From Flavimaricola sp. (GTDB taxonomy: Bacteria; Pseudomonadota; Alphaproteobacteria; Rhodobacterales; Rhodobacteraceae), in contig JAQWWH010000034.1 in NCBI GenBank assembly GCA_029255105.1, positions 1-64,000 of the forward strand: 64,000 nucleotides of DNA, read 5' to 3'. Positions 44,571 through 53,809 of the stretch are shown here, piece by piece. Under the pieces are notes generated by a model. The model ran no database searches. It saw nothing but the letters and a program-made list of their open reading frames with translations, and was not told the DNA's origin. Every line of letters starts with the position of its first letter. Position 1 is the stretch's first letter. The position numbers were made by a program, and so were the translations under genes.

Positions 44571-44914
44571 GGCGGATAGGTCCTTGCAAGGATAAGCCCC
44601 GTTGGTGCCGGACGGGCGGGGCCAAGTCAACGATTTTGGGAAAGGGACGAAAGACAGGTGCAGCCGCACCGATGGCAACGCGGGGTCAGCGTTGGCGTCG
44701 GTTCGGGGAAAGATGCATCTGTTGCGTCATGAACCGGTCTTTAGCCCAAGTCGGTTCTGCTGAAAACCCCGTTGTCGCGGCCCTTCGGGGCTTTCCCCCT
44801 TTGCCCCCTTGCGCTAGGCTTTGCGGGCCGATCCCTGCCCCCGTTCCAACTGAGCCCCGTTCAAACTGAGCCCCGTTCAAACTGAGCCCCGACCAACCTG
44901 ACCAAGGTCCCCCG
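44571..44914. other. Divergent promoter region with 16-base tandem repeats
   Basis: About 340 bases between argD and the forward ABC ATPase gene. No gene recognised. The right end (44839-44902) carries a tandem repeat of 16 bases: CCCCGTTCCAACTGAG, then CCCCGTTCAAACTGAG twice, then a degenerate fourth unit. It ends 13 bases before the ATPase start, within or next to the expected ribosome-binding region. Confidence 0.7.
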
Positions 44915-45871
44915 ATGTCACAGCCGCCAGATCTGGCCATTTCCACCCGTGGCCTGACCCGCAGTTTCGGCCCCGTCAAGGCAGTGGCCGGGATTGATCT
45001 GGACGTGCCAAAGGGCATGATCTTTGCCGTTCTGGGCCCCAACGGCGCGGGCAAGACAACCCTTTTGCGTATGCTGGCGACGCTGCTGCCCCCCGATGGT
45101 GGCTCTGCCAGTGTCATGGGCCATGACCTGCGTGCCGACCCTGATGCTGTCCGGGGCGTCATAGCGATGACCGGCCAATTCGCATCGCTGGACGAAGATC
45201 TGACGGGCCGCGAGAACCTTGTGATGCTGTCCCGGCTTTGGGGCTTTGCCGGTCGCGCTGCCCGTGATCGGGCGACGGACCTCCTTGCCGCCTTTGACCT
45301 GGCCGATGCGGGCAATCGTCAGGTGAATACCTATTCGGGCGGCATGCGGCGCAGGCTCGATATCGCGGCCTCGCTGATTGTGACGCCGGGGGTTTTGTTC
45401 CTGGATGAACCGACCACCGGCCTTGATCCGACCGCCCGCCAGAGCGTGTGGCGCCTGATCCGGCAACTGGCCGCCTCGGGTGTCACCATCCTTTTGACGA
45501 CACAGTACCTTGAGGAGGCCGATCAACTCGCCGCCCGGATCGCGGTCATCGACAAGGGACGCAAGATCGCCGAAGGCACCAGCCGCCAGTTGAAGGCCCA
45601 GACCGGGTCGGGCGTGCTGCATGTGACCCCATCGGACCCCGGCCAGCTGGAGGCAGCAGAGGCTATGCTGGCCACCACAGGCCCGGTGCAACGCAGCGCC
45701 GAAGGGGCGACCCTGTCGGTGCCCGTACAGGATGCGGCTTCGGCCCATGATCTGCTGGCCCGTTTGATCGCATCCGGTGTCGAGGTTGCCGATTTCTCGA
45801 TGGGGCAGCCATCGCTGGAAGAAGTGTTCTTTGCCCTGACAGGCGCCCCGCCAGAGGAGGAAACCGCATGA
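44915..45871 (+). CDS. ABC exporter ATPase, DrrA type
   Basis: The 318-residue ATPase has Walker A GPNGAGKTTLLRML (about 40-53), signature YSGGMRRRLDIAASL (about 141-155), Walker B VLFLDEPTTGLDPTARQ (about 160-176) and TTQYLEEADQLA. A C-terminal DrrA-like domain (about 230-318) follows. It energises drug or polyketide-type export with the DrrB-like membrane protein encoded next, overlapping by four bases. The usual strong ribosome site is absent; a 16-base tandem repeat sits just upstream. Confidence 0.9.
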   Translation: MSQPPDLAISTRGLTRSFGPVKAVAGIDLDVPKGMIFAVLGPNGAGKTTLLRMLATLLPPDGGSASVMGHDLRADPDAVRGVIAMTGQFASLDEDLTGRENLVMLSRLWGFAGRAARDRATDLLAAFDLADAGNRQVNTYSGGMRRRLDIAASLIVTPGVLFLDEPTTGLDPTARQSVWRLIRQLAASGVTILLTTQYLEEADQLAARIAVIDKGRKIAEGTSRQLKAQTGSGVLHVTPSDPGQLEAAEAMLATTGPVQRSAEGATLSVPVQDAASAHDLLARLIASGVEVADFSMGQPSLEEVFFALTGAPPEEETA

Positions 45872-46662
45872 CCGACGCCTTGCTCAAGCGGGTGGAGCGA
45901 CCTGCCAAGCCCTCTGCCCTGTCCAACGCCATGGTCTTTGGCTGGCGGGCGGTCCTGAAGTTCAAGCATGTGCCTGAGCAGTTGTTTGATCTGGTCATGA
46001 CCCCGATCATGTTCACCCTGCTGTTCACCTTTGTCTTCGGGGGGGCATTGGCGGGTACCCCGGGATCCTACCTGCAATTCTTTCTGCCCGGCATCCTTGT
46101 GCAAACCGTCGTCTTCAACGCGGTCTATTCGGGCATGGGTCTGTCCACCGATTTCAGCAAGGGCCTGTTCGACAGGTTCCGGTCGCTGCCAATCTGGTCG
46201 CTTGCCCCTTTTACCGGCCTGATGGTGGGCGATCTGATGCGCCACCTGATTGCGGGCGGGATCATTCTGGGGATCGGACTGATCCTCGGCTATCGCCCCG
46301 AGGCCGGGGTGATGGGCGTGGTCTTGGCCTTTGCCATGCTGCTGGCGATGGGGTTCGGCTTTGGCTGGGTGTTTCTGGTGCTTGGCATGATGGTCCGGAC
46401 GCCGACGACTGTTATGACCCTGGGGTTTACCATCCTGTTTCCGGTCACCTTTGCCTCGAACATCATGGTTGATCCGGCCACGATGCCCGACTGGTTGCGC
46501 GGCTTTGTCGAGGTCAATCCGGTGTCGCTGATGACGACGGCCTTGCGGGGGCTGATGGATGGCACGGCGACGGCGGGCATGCTGGCCGTCGCATTGATCG
46601 CACCGGTTCTGTTGACGGTGCTTTTGGCGCCCGTCACGCTGATGCTCTACCGGCGCAAGTAG
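45868..46662 (+). CDS. ABC-2 exporter permease, DrrB type
   Basis: The 264-residue membrane protein has six hydrophobic segments and the ABC-2 family motif region around PVTFASNIMVDPATMPDWLRGFVEVNPVSLM (about 190-222). It starts within the ATPase stop (ATGA), so the two form one transporter. It ends with TAG. The substrate is unknown; assignments to daunorubicin resistance describe the family, not this protein. Confidence 0.9.
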   Translation: MTDALLKRVERPAKPSALSNAMVFGWRAVLKFKHVPEQLFDLVMTPIMFTLLFTFVFGGALAGTPGSYLQFFLPGILVQTVVFNAVYSGMGLSTDFSKGLFDRFRSLPIWSLAPFTGLMVGDLMRHLIAGGIILGIGLILGYRPEAGVMGVVLAFAMLLAMGFGFGWVFLVLGMMVRTPTTVMTLGFTILFPVTFASNIMVDPATMPDWLRGFVEVNPVSLMTTALRGLMDGTATAGMLAVALIAPVLLTVLLAPVTLMLYRRK

Positions 46663-46714
46663 GCCGCAGCACAGGGCGGATTAACGGCAGTTCAGCGGCC
46701 AGCTCACGGAAAGA

Positions 46715-47572
46715 TCAGGGAAAGATCAGGAACGGCACCTTGCAGGTCCGCATCAGCTCCATCGTCGTTGAGCCGATGAAAAGGCTGCGCAGGCGGGAAT
46801 GCCCCGATTTACCCAAGACCAGCATATCAGCCTTGAGGTCGGTGACCGCCTTGGTGATCACCGCCTCAGGGTCGCCTGCCTCAAGATGCTCGGTCACGTC
46901 GAAACCCACCTGCCGCAGGGCCTGAGCCGCGTGGGACAGCCGGTCGCGCAGTTGCGGGGTGGCCGACCCGACGCTGAGGATGTCGCAGGCCATTCCGGTC
47001 AGGACAGAGCCCGCCGTCATCCGCTCAACCGCGCGTTCGGTAGAGGGTGACCCGTCATAGGCCAGCAAAAACCGCTCGGGCGTCTTGTAGGCCCGGTTGG
47101 CCACAAGGACCGGCCTGTGTGAGGTCCGGACGGCCCGGTCAAGGTTGGACCCAAGAAGCTCTTGTGCAAAACCTGCCGCCTCGCCGCGCTTGCCAAGGAT
47201 GACAAAGCGGGTCTCTGCCTCAAGCTCTGAGATGGCGTCGATCAGATCGCCGTTGCGCAGACGGGTGGCGACATCGATATCGGCCATGGCCCGCATCCGG
47301 GCCGATCCGTCGTCCAGAATGGCCCTGCCCCGTTCGCGGGCCAGCACCGCCCGCTCTTCATCCAGCTTGGACAGCTTGTCCAGAAGGGCGGTTCGCGCCC
47401 CGAGGCGAAGGTTGCCGCTCAGGTCGGCTGGGGCGCTGGGGGCGTCGCTGCGGCGGCCTATGACGTGGACAAGGCTGATCGGCATGGCCAGCTGACCCGC
47501 CGCCCAGACCGCGTGGTCGCAGACAGAGGCCGCATAGTCCGACCCGTCGACAAAGGCTGTGATCCGGTCCAT
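46715..47572 (-). CDS. Universal stress protein, tandem UspA domains
   Basis: The 285-residue protein has two UspA folds (about 1-150 and 155-285). The second has the ATP-binding-type signature LVLGKSGHSRLRSLFIGSTT, the first a matching FVILGKRGEA...LGSN stretch. Start at ATG 47572; a longer in-frame start is unsupported. It lies 41 bases after the SulP transporter gene in the same direction. SulP-UspA pairs recur in bacteria and suggest a regulatory link to anion uptake. Confidence 0.9.
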   Translation of the reverse strand: MDRITAFVDGSDYAASVCDHAVWAAGQLAMPISLVHVIGRRSDAPSAPADLSGNLRLGARTALLDKLSKLDEERAVLARERGRAILDDGSARMRAMADIDVATRLRNGDLIDAISELEAETRFVILGKRGEAAGFAQELLGSNLDRAVRTSHRPVLVANRAYKTPERFLLAYDGSPSTERAVERMTAGSVLTGMACDILSVGSATPQLRDRLSHAAQALRQVGFDVTEHLEAGDPEAVITKAVTDLKADMLVLGKSGHSRLRSLFIGSTTMELMRTCKVPFLIFP

Positions 47573-47613
47573 TTCGTCTTTCCCCCTGCCCCGGCCGGTT
47601 GGCCAGGTCACTA

Positions 47614-49098
47614 TTAGTGTGCGTTCAACTGGTCCATCGCACCGGGCTTGTCATGCAAGGCCAGCTTGTCGACGATGGTCTCGGACGCCTCGTTCATACC
47701 AACAAGGGACACCTTTGTCCCCTCGCGCCGGAATTTCAGGACCACCATGTCGACGGCAGCGACGCTTGAGATGTCCCAGATATGGGCATCAGTGACGTCG
47801 ATGGTGACCTCGTCCAGCGCCTCGCGAAAGTCGAATGCGCGGGTGAAATCCTCGACACTGGCGTAAAACAGCTGGCCTTCGACCCGGTAGGTCCGACTGC
47901 GCCCATCTGCCGAAGCCTCGGACGAGACCCGAAAGATCTGGGCGATCTTGGAGGCAAAGAAGAGGCCCGACAGCAGCACGCCGGTCAACACGCCAAAGGC
48001 AAGGTTGTGGGTCCAGACCGTGACGATGACAGTCGCGATCATGACGACCGAGGAACTGGTCGGATGGCTGCGCAGGCTGGTGAAGGACGACCACGAAAAC
48101 GTCCCGATCGATACCATGATCATGACCGCCACCAGCGCGCCCATCGGGATGATCCGGACAAAGTCGGCAAGGACAAGGATGAGGAACAGCAGGATCGCCC
48201 CCGCCGCAAAGGACGACAGACGCGCCCGACCGCCGGATTTCACGTTGATCATCGACTGCCCGATCATCGCACATCCAGCCATGCCACCGAAAAAGCCGGT
48301 GACGAAATTGGCGGTGCCTTGCCCGATGCATTCCCGGTTCCGGTTGGATTGGGTATCGGTCAGCTCGTCCACCAGGTTCGCCGTCATCAGGCTTTCCAGC
48401 AGGCCAACGGCGGCCACAGCCAGCGAATAGGGCAGGATGATCTGCAACGTCTCAAGGCTGAAGGGCACATTGGGCAAAAGGAACATCGGCAGGGTATCGG
48501 GCAATTCGCCCATGTCGCCCACAGTGCGGACGTCCCATCCCATCAGCCAGACCAGACCGGTCAGCACGATAATGGTGACAAGTGGTGACGGGACGGCGGT
48601 GGTCAGGTAGGGAAGGCCGTAAATGATGCCAAGCCCTGCCGCGACAAGAACATAGGTCAGCATCGGCACGTCAATCAGCTCTGGCAACTGCGCCAGAAAG
48701 ATCAGGATGGCCAGCGCATTCACGAACCCCGTCATGACCGAGCGTGAGACAAAGCGCATCACGAAGGACAGTCGGGCAAAGCCCACACCAACCTGGATCA
48801 CCCCGGCCAGAACGGTGGCGGCCAGCAGATACTCAAGCCCGTGATCCTTGACGAGGGTCACCATCAGGACCGCCGTCGCGGCGGTCGCGGCCGAGATCAT
48901 GCCGGGCCGTCCTCCGACGATGGCCGTCAGAACCGCGATCGAGAAGGAGGCGTAAAGCCCGACCTTCGGATCAACACCCGCGATCAGCGAAAAGGCGATG
49001 GCCTCGGGGATCAGGGCAAGGGCCACGACAAGACCCGAAAGCAGCTCTACCCTGGGGTTGCCGATCCATTCGGCCCGTGTCCGTTCCGATAGTTGCAT
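47614..49098 (-). CDS. SulP-family anion transporter with STAS domain
   Basis: The 494-residue transporter has about 10-12 membrane helices in residues 20-390 ([22 protein letters not shown] near the start is the SulP signature region). A C-terminal cytoplasmic STAS domain (about 395-494) ends with [15 protein letters not shown]. The family imports sulfate or bicarbonate (BicA-like). The substrate cannot be decided here. Start at ATG 49098; upstream in-frame ATGs lack support. Probably one operon with uspA. Confidence 0.9.
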   Translation of the reverse strand: MQLSERTRAEWIGNPRVELLSGLVVALALIPEAIAFSLIAGVDPKVGLYASFSIAVLTAIVGGRPGMISAATAATAVLMVTLVKDHGLEYLLAATVLAGVIQVGVGFARLSFVMRFVSRSVMTGFVNALAILIFLAQLPELIDVPMLTYVLVAAGLGIIYGLPYLTTAVPSPLVTIIVLTGLVWLMGWDVRTVGDMGELPDTLPMFLLPNVPFSLETLQIILPYSLAVAAVGLLESLMTANLVDELTDTQSNRNRECIGQGTANFVTGFFGGMAGCAMIGQSMINVKSGGRARLSSFAAGAILLFLILVLADFVRIIPMGALVAVMIMVSIGTFSWSSFTSLRSHPTSSSVVMIATVIVTVWTHNLAFGVLTGVLLSGLFFASKIAQIFRVSSEASADGRSRTYRVEGQLFYASVEDFTRAFDFREALDEVTIDVTDAHIWDISSVAAVDMVVLKFRREGTKVSLVGMNEASETIVDKLALHDKPGAMDQLNAH

Positions 49099-49219
49099 GT
49101 CCGCCCTCGCTGCAGTGCCGCAAAGGTCTGCTTGTGTTGCCCCAAGCCCCAAGTGTCAACCCGGCGCTCCCCGGCAGGCCCGTCAAATTGGAGCGATTAA
49201 GGCGTGTCGGGTGGCCGCC

Positions 49220-50059
49220 TCAGGGCTTGAGACGGTAGCCGGTCCGGAACCAGTACCAGCATAGTCCCACGACCAGCCCTGCGGCCAGGGTGACAAAGAT
49301 GAGGCCCCGCAATGGCGGACTGTCGGACACGCCAAGCATCCCGAACCGCACCCCATCGATGATGTAGAAGAACGGATTGGCGTGACTGAGGGTCTGTAGC
49401 AGCGGCGGCATCGCCTCAATCGAGTAGAATGTGCCGGACAAAAACGACAGGGGCGTGACGATAAAGCTGCTGATCGCGGCAAGCTGATCAAATTTATTGG
49501 CATAAATCGCGGCAATCAGCCCCAACCCTCCCATGAAGACAGAGCCCAGAACGGTGAAGGTGATCACCCAAAGCGGATGGACGATACCGACGCCCAGAAA
49601 CAGCCAGGCTCCCACGGCAATCACGATGGCAACCATCAGTCCACGGGCCACCGCACCGGCCAGATAGCCGGCGACAAGCTCGGCCGCGTTCAGGGGTGGC
49701 ATCAGCGTATCGACGATGTGGCCCTGTACCTTGGCCCCGGCCAGACTGGACGAAGTGTTTGCAAAAGCGTTTTGAATCACGGTCATGGTCAGAATGCCGG
49801 GGGCAATGAACTCAACAAACGGGACCCCCATGACCGGGCCGCGACCGGGGCCGACCGCAATGACAAAGATCATCAGAAAGAGGCCCGCGTTGATCAGCGG
49901 GGCAAGGAGGGTCTGGCTCCACACGTTCATGAAACGGCGCACTTCACGCTCGGCCAAAGTCCACAGCCCAAGCCAGTTTATCCGCCCAAAACGGCGGACG
50001 CCCAGGTCATGCCCCTGATTGTGCCCCCGATCATCTGCTTGTATCGGTGCGTCACTCAT
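49220..50059 (-). CDS. ABC-2 type exporter permease
   Basis: The 279-residue membrane protein has an N-terminal cytoplasmic part, six hydrophobic segments and the ABC-2 signature [34 protein letters not shown] (about 214-247). It resembles the YadH/NodJ group. No partner ATPase is adjacent; the DrrA-like one 3.4 kb away already has a DrrB-like partner. Start chosen at 50059 because AAAGGA is well spaced there; ATGs at 50077 and 50083 are alternatives. Confidence 0.85.
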   Translation of the reverse strand: MSDAPIQADDRGHNQGHDLGVRRFGRINWLGLWTLAEREVRRFMNVWSQTLLAPLINAGLFLMIFVIAVGPGRGPVMGVPFVEFIAPGILTMTVIQNAFANTSSSLAGAKVQGHIVDTLMPPLNAAELVAGYLAGAVARGLMVAIVIAVGAWLFLGVGIVHPLWVITFTVLGSVFMGGLGLIAAIYANKFDQLAAISSFIVTPLSFLSGTFYSIEAMPPLLQTLSHANPFFYIIDGVRFGMLGVSDSPPLRGLIFVTLAAGLVVGLCWYWFRTGYRLKP

Positions 50060-50194
50060 CTGCCACGTCCTTTTCATTTCCACCGCTCCGCTTGTATCCG
50101 GCGCTTGGCTGCTTAGAATAGGAAACCGACAGAATTCTCAAGGCCAGCTTGTCCCGGACAGGGTCAGCGGCCTTTCATATCCGAAGGAAATGCT

Positions 50195-50821
50195 ATGTCC
50201 TGGACCGACGAGCGCGTCGAGACGCTTAAGAAGATGTGGGGCGAAGGCCAATCCGCAAGCCAGATCGCCAAGGAACTTGGCGGGGTGACGCGCAATGCCG
50301 TCATCGGCAAGGTGCACCGTTTGGGTCTGTCCAACCGGGCCGGATCGGGTGCCACGCCAGCGGCCCCCGCCGCCGCAACACCGGCAGCCGCCAAGGGCAC
50401 CGCACCGATGACCGAACCCGCGCGTCCTGCCTCGCCGCCCCGTAGTCCCGCCCCGGAAGCCGCGACAGAGACAACTGCCAAGGCCGCCTCCTCGGATGAC
50501 GATGACGACGACAGCGATCCCCCCCCGATGAGCGCAGCGCGCCGCGCCATCATTCCGGCGGGCCAACCCCTGCCGCCCCAGCCGTCGTTGAATGAAATCA
50601 GCCCTGAGGCGCTGGCCAAGGTCAACGAGGTCGAAAAGACCGCCCGCAAGCTGACTTTGATGGAACTGACGGAAAAGACCTGCAAATGGCCCGTTGGCGA
50701 TCCGGCTACGGACAACTTCTGGTTCTGCGGTCTGGCCGTCCAGCAAGGTAAACCCTACTGCGAGGCCCATGTCGGCGTCGCCTTCCAACCCATGAGCGCC
50801 CGGCGCGACCGCCGCCGCTAG
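50195..50821 (+). CDS. gcrA: GcrA cell cycle regulator
   Basis: The 208-residue protein has the GcrA N-terminal DNA-binding helix-turn-helix (SWTDERVETLKKMWGEGQSA, about 2-21, then SQIAKELGGVTRNAVIGKVHRLGL). A Pro/Ala-rich and acidic linker (about 50-145, DDDDDDSDPPP) follows. The C-terminal sigma-70-interacting region has Cys residues in TCKWPVGDP, FWFCGL and PYCEAH. In alphaproteobacteria it activates genes with methylated GANTC promoters. It ends with TAG. This gene alone places the DNA in the Alphaproteobacteria. Confidence 0.96.
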   Translation: MSWTDERVETLKKMWGEGQSASQIAKELGGVTRNAVIGKVHRLGLSNRAGSGATPAAPAAATPAAAKGTAPMTEPARPASPPRSPAPEAATETTAKAASSDDDDDDSDPPPMSAARRAIIPAGQPLPPQPSLNEISPEALAKVNEVEKTARKLTLMELTEKTCKWPVGDPATDNFWFCGLAVQQGKPYCEAHVGVAFQPMSARRDRRR

Positions 50822-50836
50822 GTCGGCGAAGGTGGT

Positions 50837-51145
50837 ATGAGCGGTTGGGACGATCTCTTTCGTGACCCGCCACCGCGTTGGGGGCTAAGGGGCGACCCTC
50901 ACCTTTGGGTCGAAATGCGTGCCGCTTTGGGTGAGGCGCCCGTACCGGACAATCGGGACGATGGCCTCGCCATGCTGACAACCGCGTGGGAGGCCCTAGC
51001 GGGCCTTCCGCTATCGTCCTCCGGTACGATCAAGCTTTCGCGGCTGGACCATGGCGGCATGTCAAGGGGCCTCGTCTCTGCACCGTTCTGGCGGGATGTG
51101 GCAATCCCACTTTTGCTTGATCGTTTGATCAATCTGCCGCACTGA
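50837..51145 (+). CDS. Hypothetical 102-residue protein
   Basis: An ATG 15 bases after gcrA opens a 102-codon frame, product starting MSGWDDLFRDPPPRWGLRGD. It looks like a globular protein with conserved-looking PPRWGLRGDPHLW and RLDHGGMSRGLVS segments. I think I have seen similar proteins in relatives, but cannot name a family. It overlaps antisense with a signal-peptide ORF (50899-51327). Close spacing to gcrA suggests co-transcription. Confidence 0.65.
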   Translation: MSGWDDLFRDPPPRWGLRGDPHLWVEMRAALGEAPVPDNRDDGLAMLTTAWEALAGLPLSSSGTIKLSRLDHGGMSRGLVSAPFWRDVAIPLLLDRLINLPH

Positions 51146-51327
51146 CAGCCGCCCTCAAACTCGAACGTCCGTTCCACCAGCAGCTCACCTGTTTCAAAGT
51201 TGATATGATCGCCCGCCGCCTGGTCGTAGGGGGGCACCGGGAACGGAGGCTCGGTCTGGGCCAAGACCGGTGCCGCTCCTGCAGTTGCAATCGCGAAAAC
51301 CGAGGCGCCCAGTAGCTTTCTCAACAC
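50899..51327 (-). CDS. Signal-peptide ORF, possibly a truncated secreted protein
   Basis: The first 60 codons (51327 to about 51148) encode a convincing Sec signal peptide (MLRKLLGASVFAIATAGAAPVLAQ) and a short acidic secreted segment ending FEFEGGCQC. The rest runs antisense through the gene at 50837-51145 and looks like shadow coding, with low-complexity Ser/Arg. This may be a 5' remnant of a secreted-protein gene that lost its natural end, or a short exported peptide whose stop was lost. No family recognised. Confidence 0.35.
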   Translation of the reverse strand: MLRKLLGASVFAIATAGAAPVLAQTEPPFPVPPYDQAAGDHINFETGELLVERTFEFEGGCQCGRLIKRSSKSGIATSRQNGAETRPLDMPPWSSRESLIVPEDDSGRPARASHAVVSMARPSSRLSGTGASPKAARISTQR

Positions 51328-51443
51328 TTTGAAACTCTATTCGGCATTGGATCGCACTTAGCGATGCCATGTTGCCCGACATGAATCTCGGGGCCGACAA
51401 GGGCAGCAAATGATGATCAGCGGCATCCTTCGCCGCCAGCGGG

Positions 51444-52472
51444 CTAGTTCATGCTTACCGGGCGGGACCGCATTCGGCTGACTGTCTCACGCTCGGCCCG
51501 TTTGCAGACTTGCGGTGGCAGGTTCTGGTCCAGCAGGGCAAGATCCTCCAGGACCATCTCGCCCATCTGCCGGAAAGCCGTATCAAGCGCCCCGGCCCGA
51601 TGGGCAGAATGCAGGAACCCCGGCAAATTCCGGACCGGATGATCAAGAGGCAAAGGCTCTTGCGGATACACGTCAGAGGCGGCCACGATATGGCCGGACC
51701 GCACCGCATCCATCAACGCGTCAAAGTCCACGACATTGGCCCGCGACAGCAGGATGAAGGCCGCGCCGGGCTTCATGGCGGCAAAAGCCTCTGCCCCGAG
51801 AAACCCCTGATTCTCAGAAGTGACAGCGGCGGTAACAAAAACCACATCGCAGGCGCCCAGAACCTGTTGCAGCGTCGAAGGCTCTGCCCCACCAGCCCGC
51901 GTGATGCTGGGTGCCTGCCAGGGATCGTGAACCATCAGGCGTGTCTGAAAGCCGGACAGAACCCGGCCCAGCGCCCGACCGAGATCGCCAAAACCGATGA
52001 TACCGACGGTAGCGCCGCTAAGCTGGCGGGCCTTGGTGTTGCCTTCGCCGCCCCATTTCTCGGCCCCGGCCCGAAAATCGGCGTCGGCGGTGTGAATGCC
52101 GCGAAGCAGGGAAAGCGCCATCCCGAGGCCCATCTCGGCCACCGGCAGGGCAAAGACGGCCCCCGTCGTCACGACGTGTATGCCCCGGCGGAACACCTCA
52201 TTGTATGGCATATTGTCAAGCAGGTTGCTTTCCACATTGAAAACGCAGCGCAGGGACGACAGCCGGACAAGGGTTGCCGGGTCAAGCGGGGGTTGCCCGA
52301 TGATGTAACGGGCCCGGCCAAGGATGTCGTCTGGCAGCGCGGGCAGATCTTCGTCGGTCGTCTCGATAATCTGGTAGCGGCTGCGCAGGTCTGCCAGGCG
52401 GTCCGGGGCAAAAATCAGATCGAGCGTGCGGGGCAGCGGGCAGGACAGGATCAGGGGGCGGTCATCAGGCAT
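51444..52472 (-). CDS. D-isomer-specific 2-hydroxyacid dehydrogenase
   Basis: The 342-residue NAD(P)-dependent enzyme has the Rossmann loop VGIIGFGDLGRALGRVL (about 153-169), LLSRANVVDFDALMDAV with the family Arg (about 249-265) and a late SAHRAGALD with the catalytic His (about 301-309). GGAGGAG precedes the ATG at 52472. It is divergent from the PhyH-family gene at 52820, separated by 347 bases. The substrate is not known. Confidence 0.87.
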   Translation of the reverse strand: MPDDRPLILSCPLPRTLDLIFAPDRLADLRSRYQIIETTDEDLPALPDDILGRARYIIGQPPLDPATLVRLSSLRCVFNVESNLLDNMPYNEVFRRGIHVVTTGAVFALPVAEMGLGMALSLLRGIHTADADFRAGAEKWGGEGNTKARQLSGATVGIIGFGDLGRALGRVLSGFQTRLMVHDPWQAPSITRAGGAEPSTLQQVLGACDVVFVTAAVTSENQGFLGAEAFAAMKPGAAFILLSRANVVDFDALMDAVRSGHIVAASDVYPQEPLPLDHPVRNLPGFLHSAHRAGALDTAFRQMGEMVLEDLALLDQNLPPQVCKRAERETVSRMRSRPVSMN

Positions 52473-52819
52473 TTCGGGTCTCCTCCCCAGTCACTTGGTC
52501 CGCGTCAGTTGTTGCGCGTCACTTGACCCAGACATAGGGCCGGACGCAAGGCGGTTTTAACCACGGTCCATCCGTTGCCAGATTCCACGAAAATGCGCCT
52601 TGGAGGCGCGGGGTGTTATCCCCCTTACCGCCTTGAACTGACAGCTGAAAGCGGTTCAGCATGGCCAGAGATGAGTCTGGCTGCCGGGGCAGCACCTCCC
52701 AAAATGGCCTCATCGTGCATTCCTTTGCAGACTACGCCAAAATAGTATCAAAACTTGCGTCTTCGGGACAACAATACCAGCCCCAAGCCGCTATCCTTGG
52801 GCTCAACAGGGAGAGGACC
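52473..52819. other. Divergent promoter region, no gene recognised
   Basis: The 347 bases between the dehydrogenase and PhyH genes should hold both promoters. An in-frame upstream extension of the PhyH frame to 52661 exists but lacks family resemblance and a ribosome site. No clear operator palindrome was seen. Confidence 0.5.
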
Positions 52820-53755
52820 ATGCAAAACACTGCCGACGAGATCAGCCATCCGATCAGCGCCAAGCTGACCACACAGCTCAAGGACATCCAGAAGACCCTG
52901 CCCCTTCGGGTTCTGTCCGAAGAGGACTGGCAGCACTGGATCACCAAGGGCTACGTCATCGTCAGGGGCGCTGTAACGAAAGAGCAGGCAGCACGGACGG
53001 CAGAGGTGCTGTGGGAGTTTGACGAAAAGGACCCCGCCGATCCTACGACCTGGTATGCCCCCCAGCGCCGCCCCCATGTGCGGGCCGAGTTGAACAATGC
53101 AGGCATGATCGAGATTTACCATCACCAGACCCTTTGGGACAACCGGCAGACCCCACGTATCTATGATGCCTTTGTCGACATCTGGGACAGGACAGACCTT
53201 TGGGTGACGATCGACCGGGCCAACCTCAACCCGCCAAAGCCGGGCGCGACCTCAAAGGACGGCTTTATCCATTGGGACGTCAACACGGCCCTGCGCCCCC
53301 TTCCCATCGGGGTGCAGGGGGTGCTGTCCCTCGCCCCTCAGGACGGGGAAACGGGCGGCTTTCAATGCGTGCCCTACCTGTTTGAGCATTTCGACGAATG
53401 GGTCAGAACCCAGCCGTCAGACCGCAATCCCATCTTGCCCGACGCCAACGGGTTGGAGCGCGAGAACATCACTATGGAGACAGGGGACCTGATGATCTTT
53501 AACTCGCTCCTCGCCCACGGGGTTCGGCCCAACATCTCCAAGGACCGGGTCCGGTTGGCGCAATACATCTCGATGCACCCGGCAGAGCCTGAGAACACCG
53601 CCGAAGTGGCCGAGCGTCTTCGCCTTTGGCAAGAGATCGAGCCACCCAAACGCCCCGATTTCCCCGGCGATCCTCGCGACTGGGAAAAGGCGCGACAGGG
53701 GCCCGCAACACTGACTGGTCTGGGCGAGCGGCTGTTGGGCGTGACCGACTGGTAA
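52820..53755 (+). CDS. PhyH-family Fe(II)/2-oxoglutarate dioxygenase
   Basis: The 311-residue phytanoyl-CoA-dioxygenase-fold protein has an iron-binding HxD in FIHWDVNTA (about 150-158), a distal His in LLAHGVRPN (about 231-239) and the 2-oxoglutarate Arg in DRVRLAQY (about 243-250). GGGAGAGGA precedes the ATG at 52820. It hydroxylates an unknown small molecule. Divergence from the 2-hydroxyacid dehydrogenase suggests hydroxylation followed by oxidation. The stop codon TAA lies inside a copy of the GTAAGGTGGGTC palindrome. Confidence 0.85.
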   Translation: MQNTADEISHPISAKLTTQLKDIQKTLPLRVLSEEDWQHWITKGYVIVRGAVTKEQAARTAEVLWEFDEKDPADPTTWYAPQRRPHVRAELNNAGMIEIYHHQTLWDNRQTPRIYDAFVDIWDRTDLWVTIDRANLNPPKPGATSKDGFIHWDVNTALRPLPIGVQGVLSLAPQDGETGGFQCVPYLFEHFDEWVRTQPSDRNPILPDANGLERENITMETGDLMIFNSLLAHGVRPNISKDRVRLAQYISMHPAEPENTAEVAERLRLWQEIEPPKRPDFPGDPRDWEKARQGPATLTGLGERLLGVTDW

Positions 53756-53773
53756 GGTGGGTCTTGACCCACC
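53752..53773. repeat. Partial palindromic repeat GTAAGGTGGGTC-TT-GACCCACC
   Basis: The left arm is complete and the right arm is cut to 8 bases. It supplies the stop codon of the PhyH gene and lies 37 bases before rimO. Fourth copy of the family seen at 29819, 42268 and 42335. Confidence 0.8.
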
Positions 53774-53809
53774 CCTTCCAAGGGACGGAAACTCGGGCTA
53801 AAGGGGCGC

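Noticed and set aside
46715-49098. SulP-UspA pair as a novel system
   Set aside because: Both are ordinary family members and the combination is already common in bacteria.
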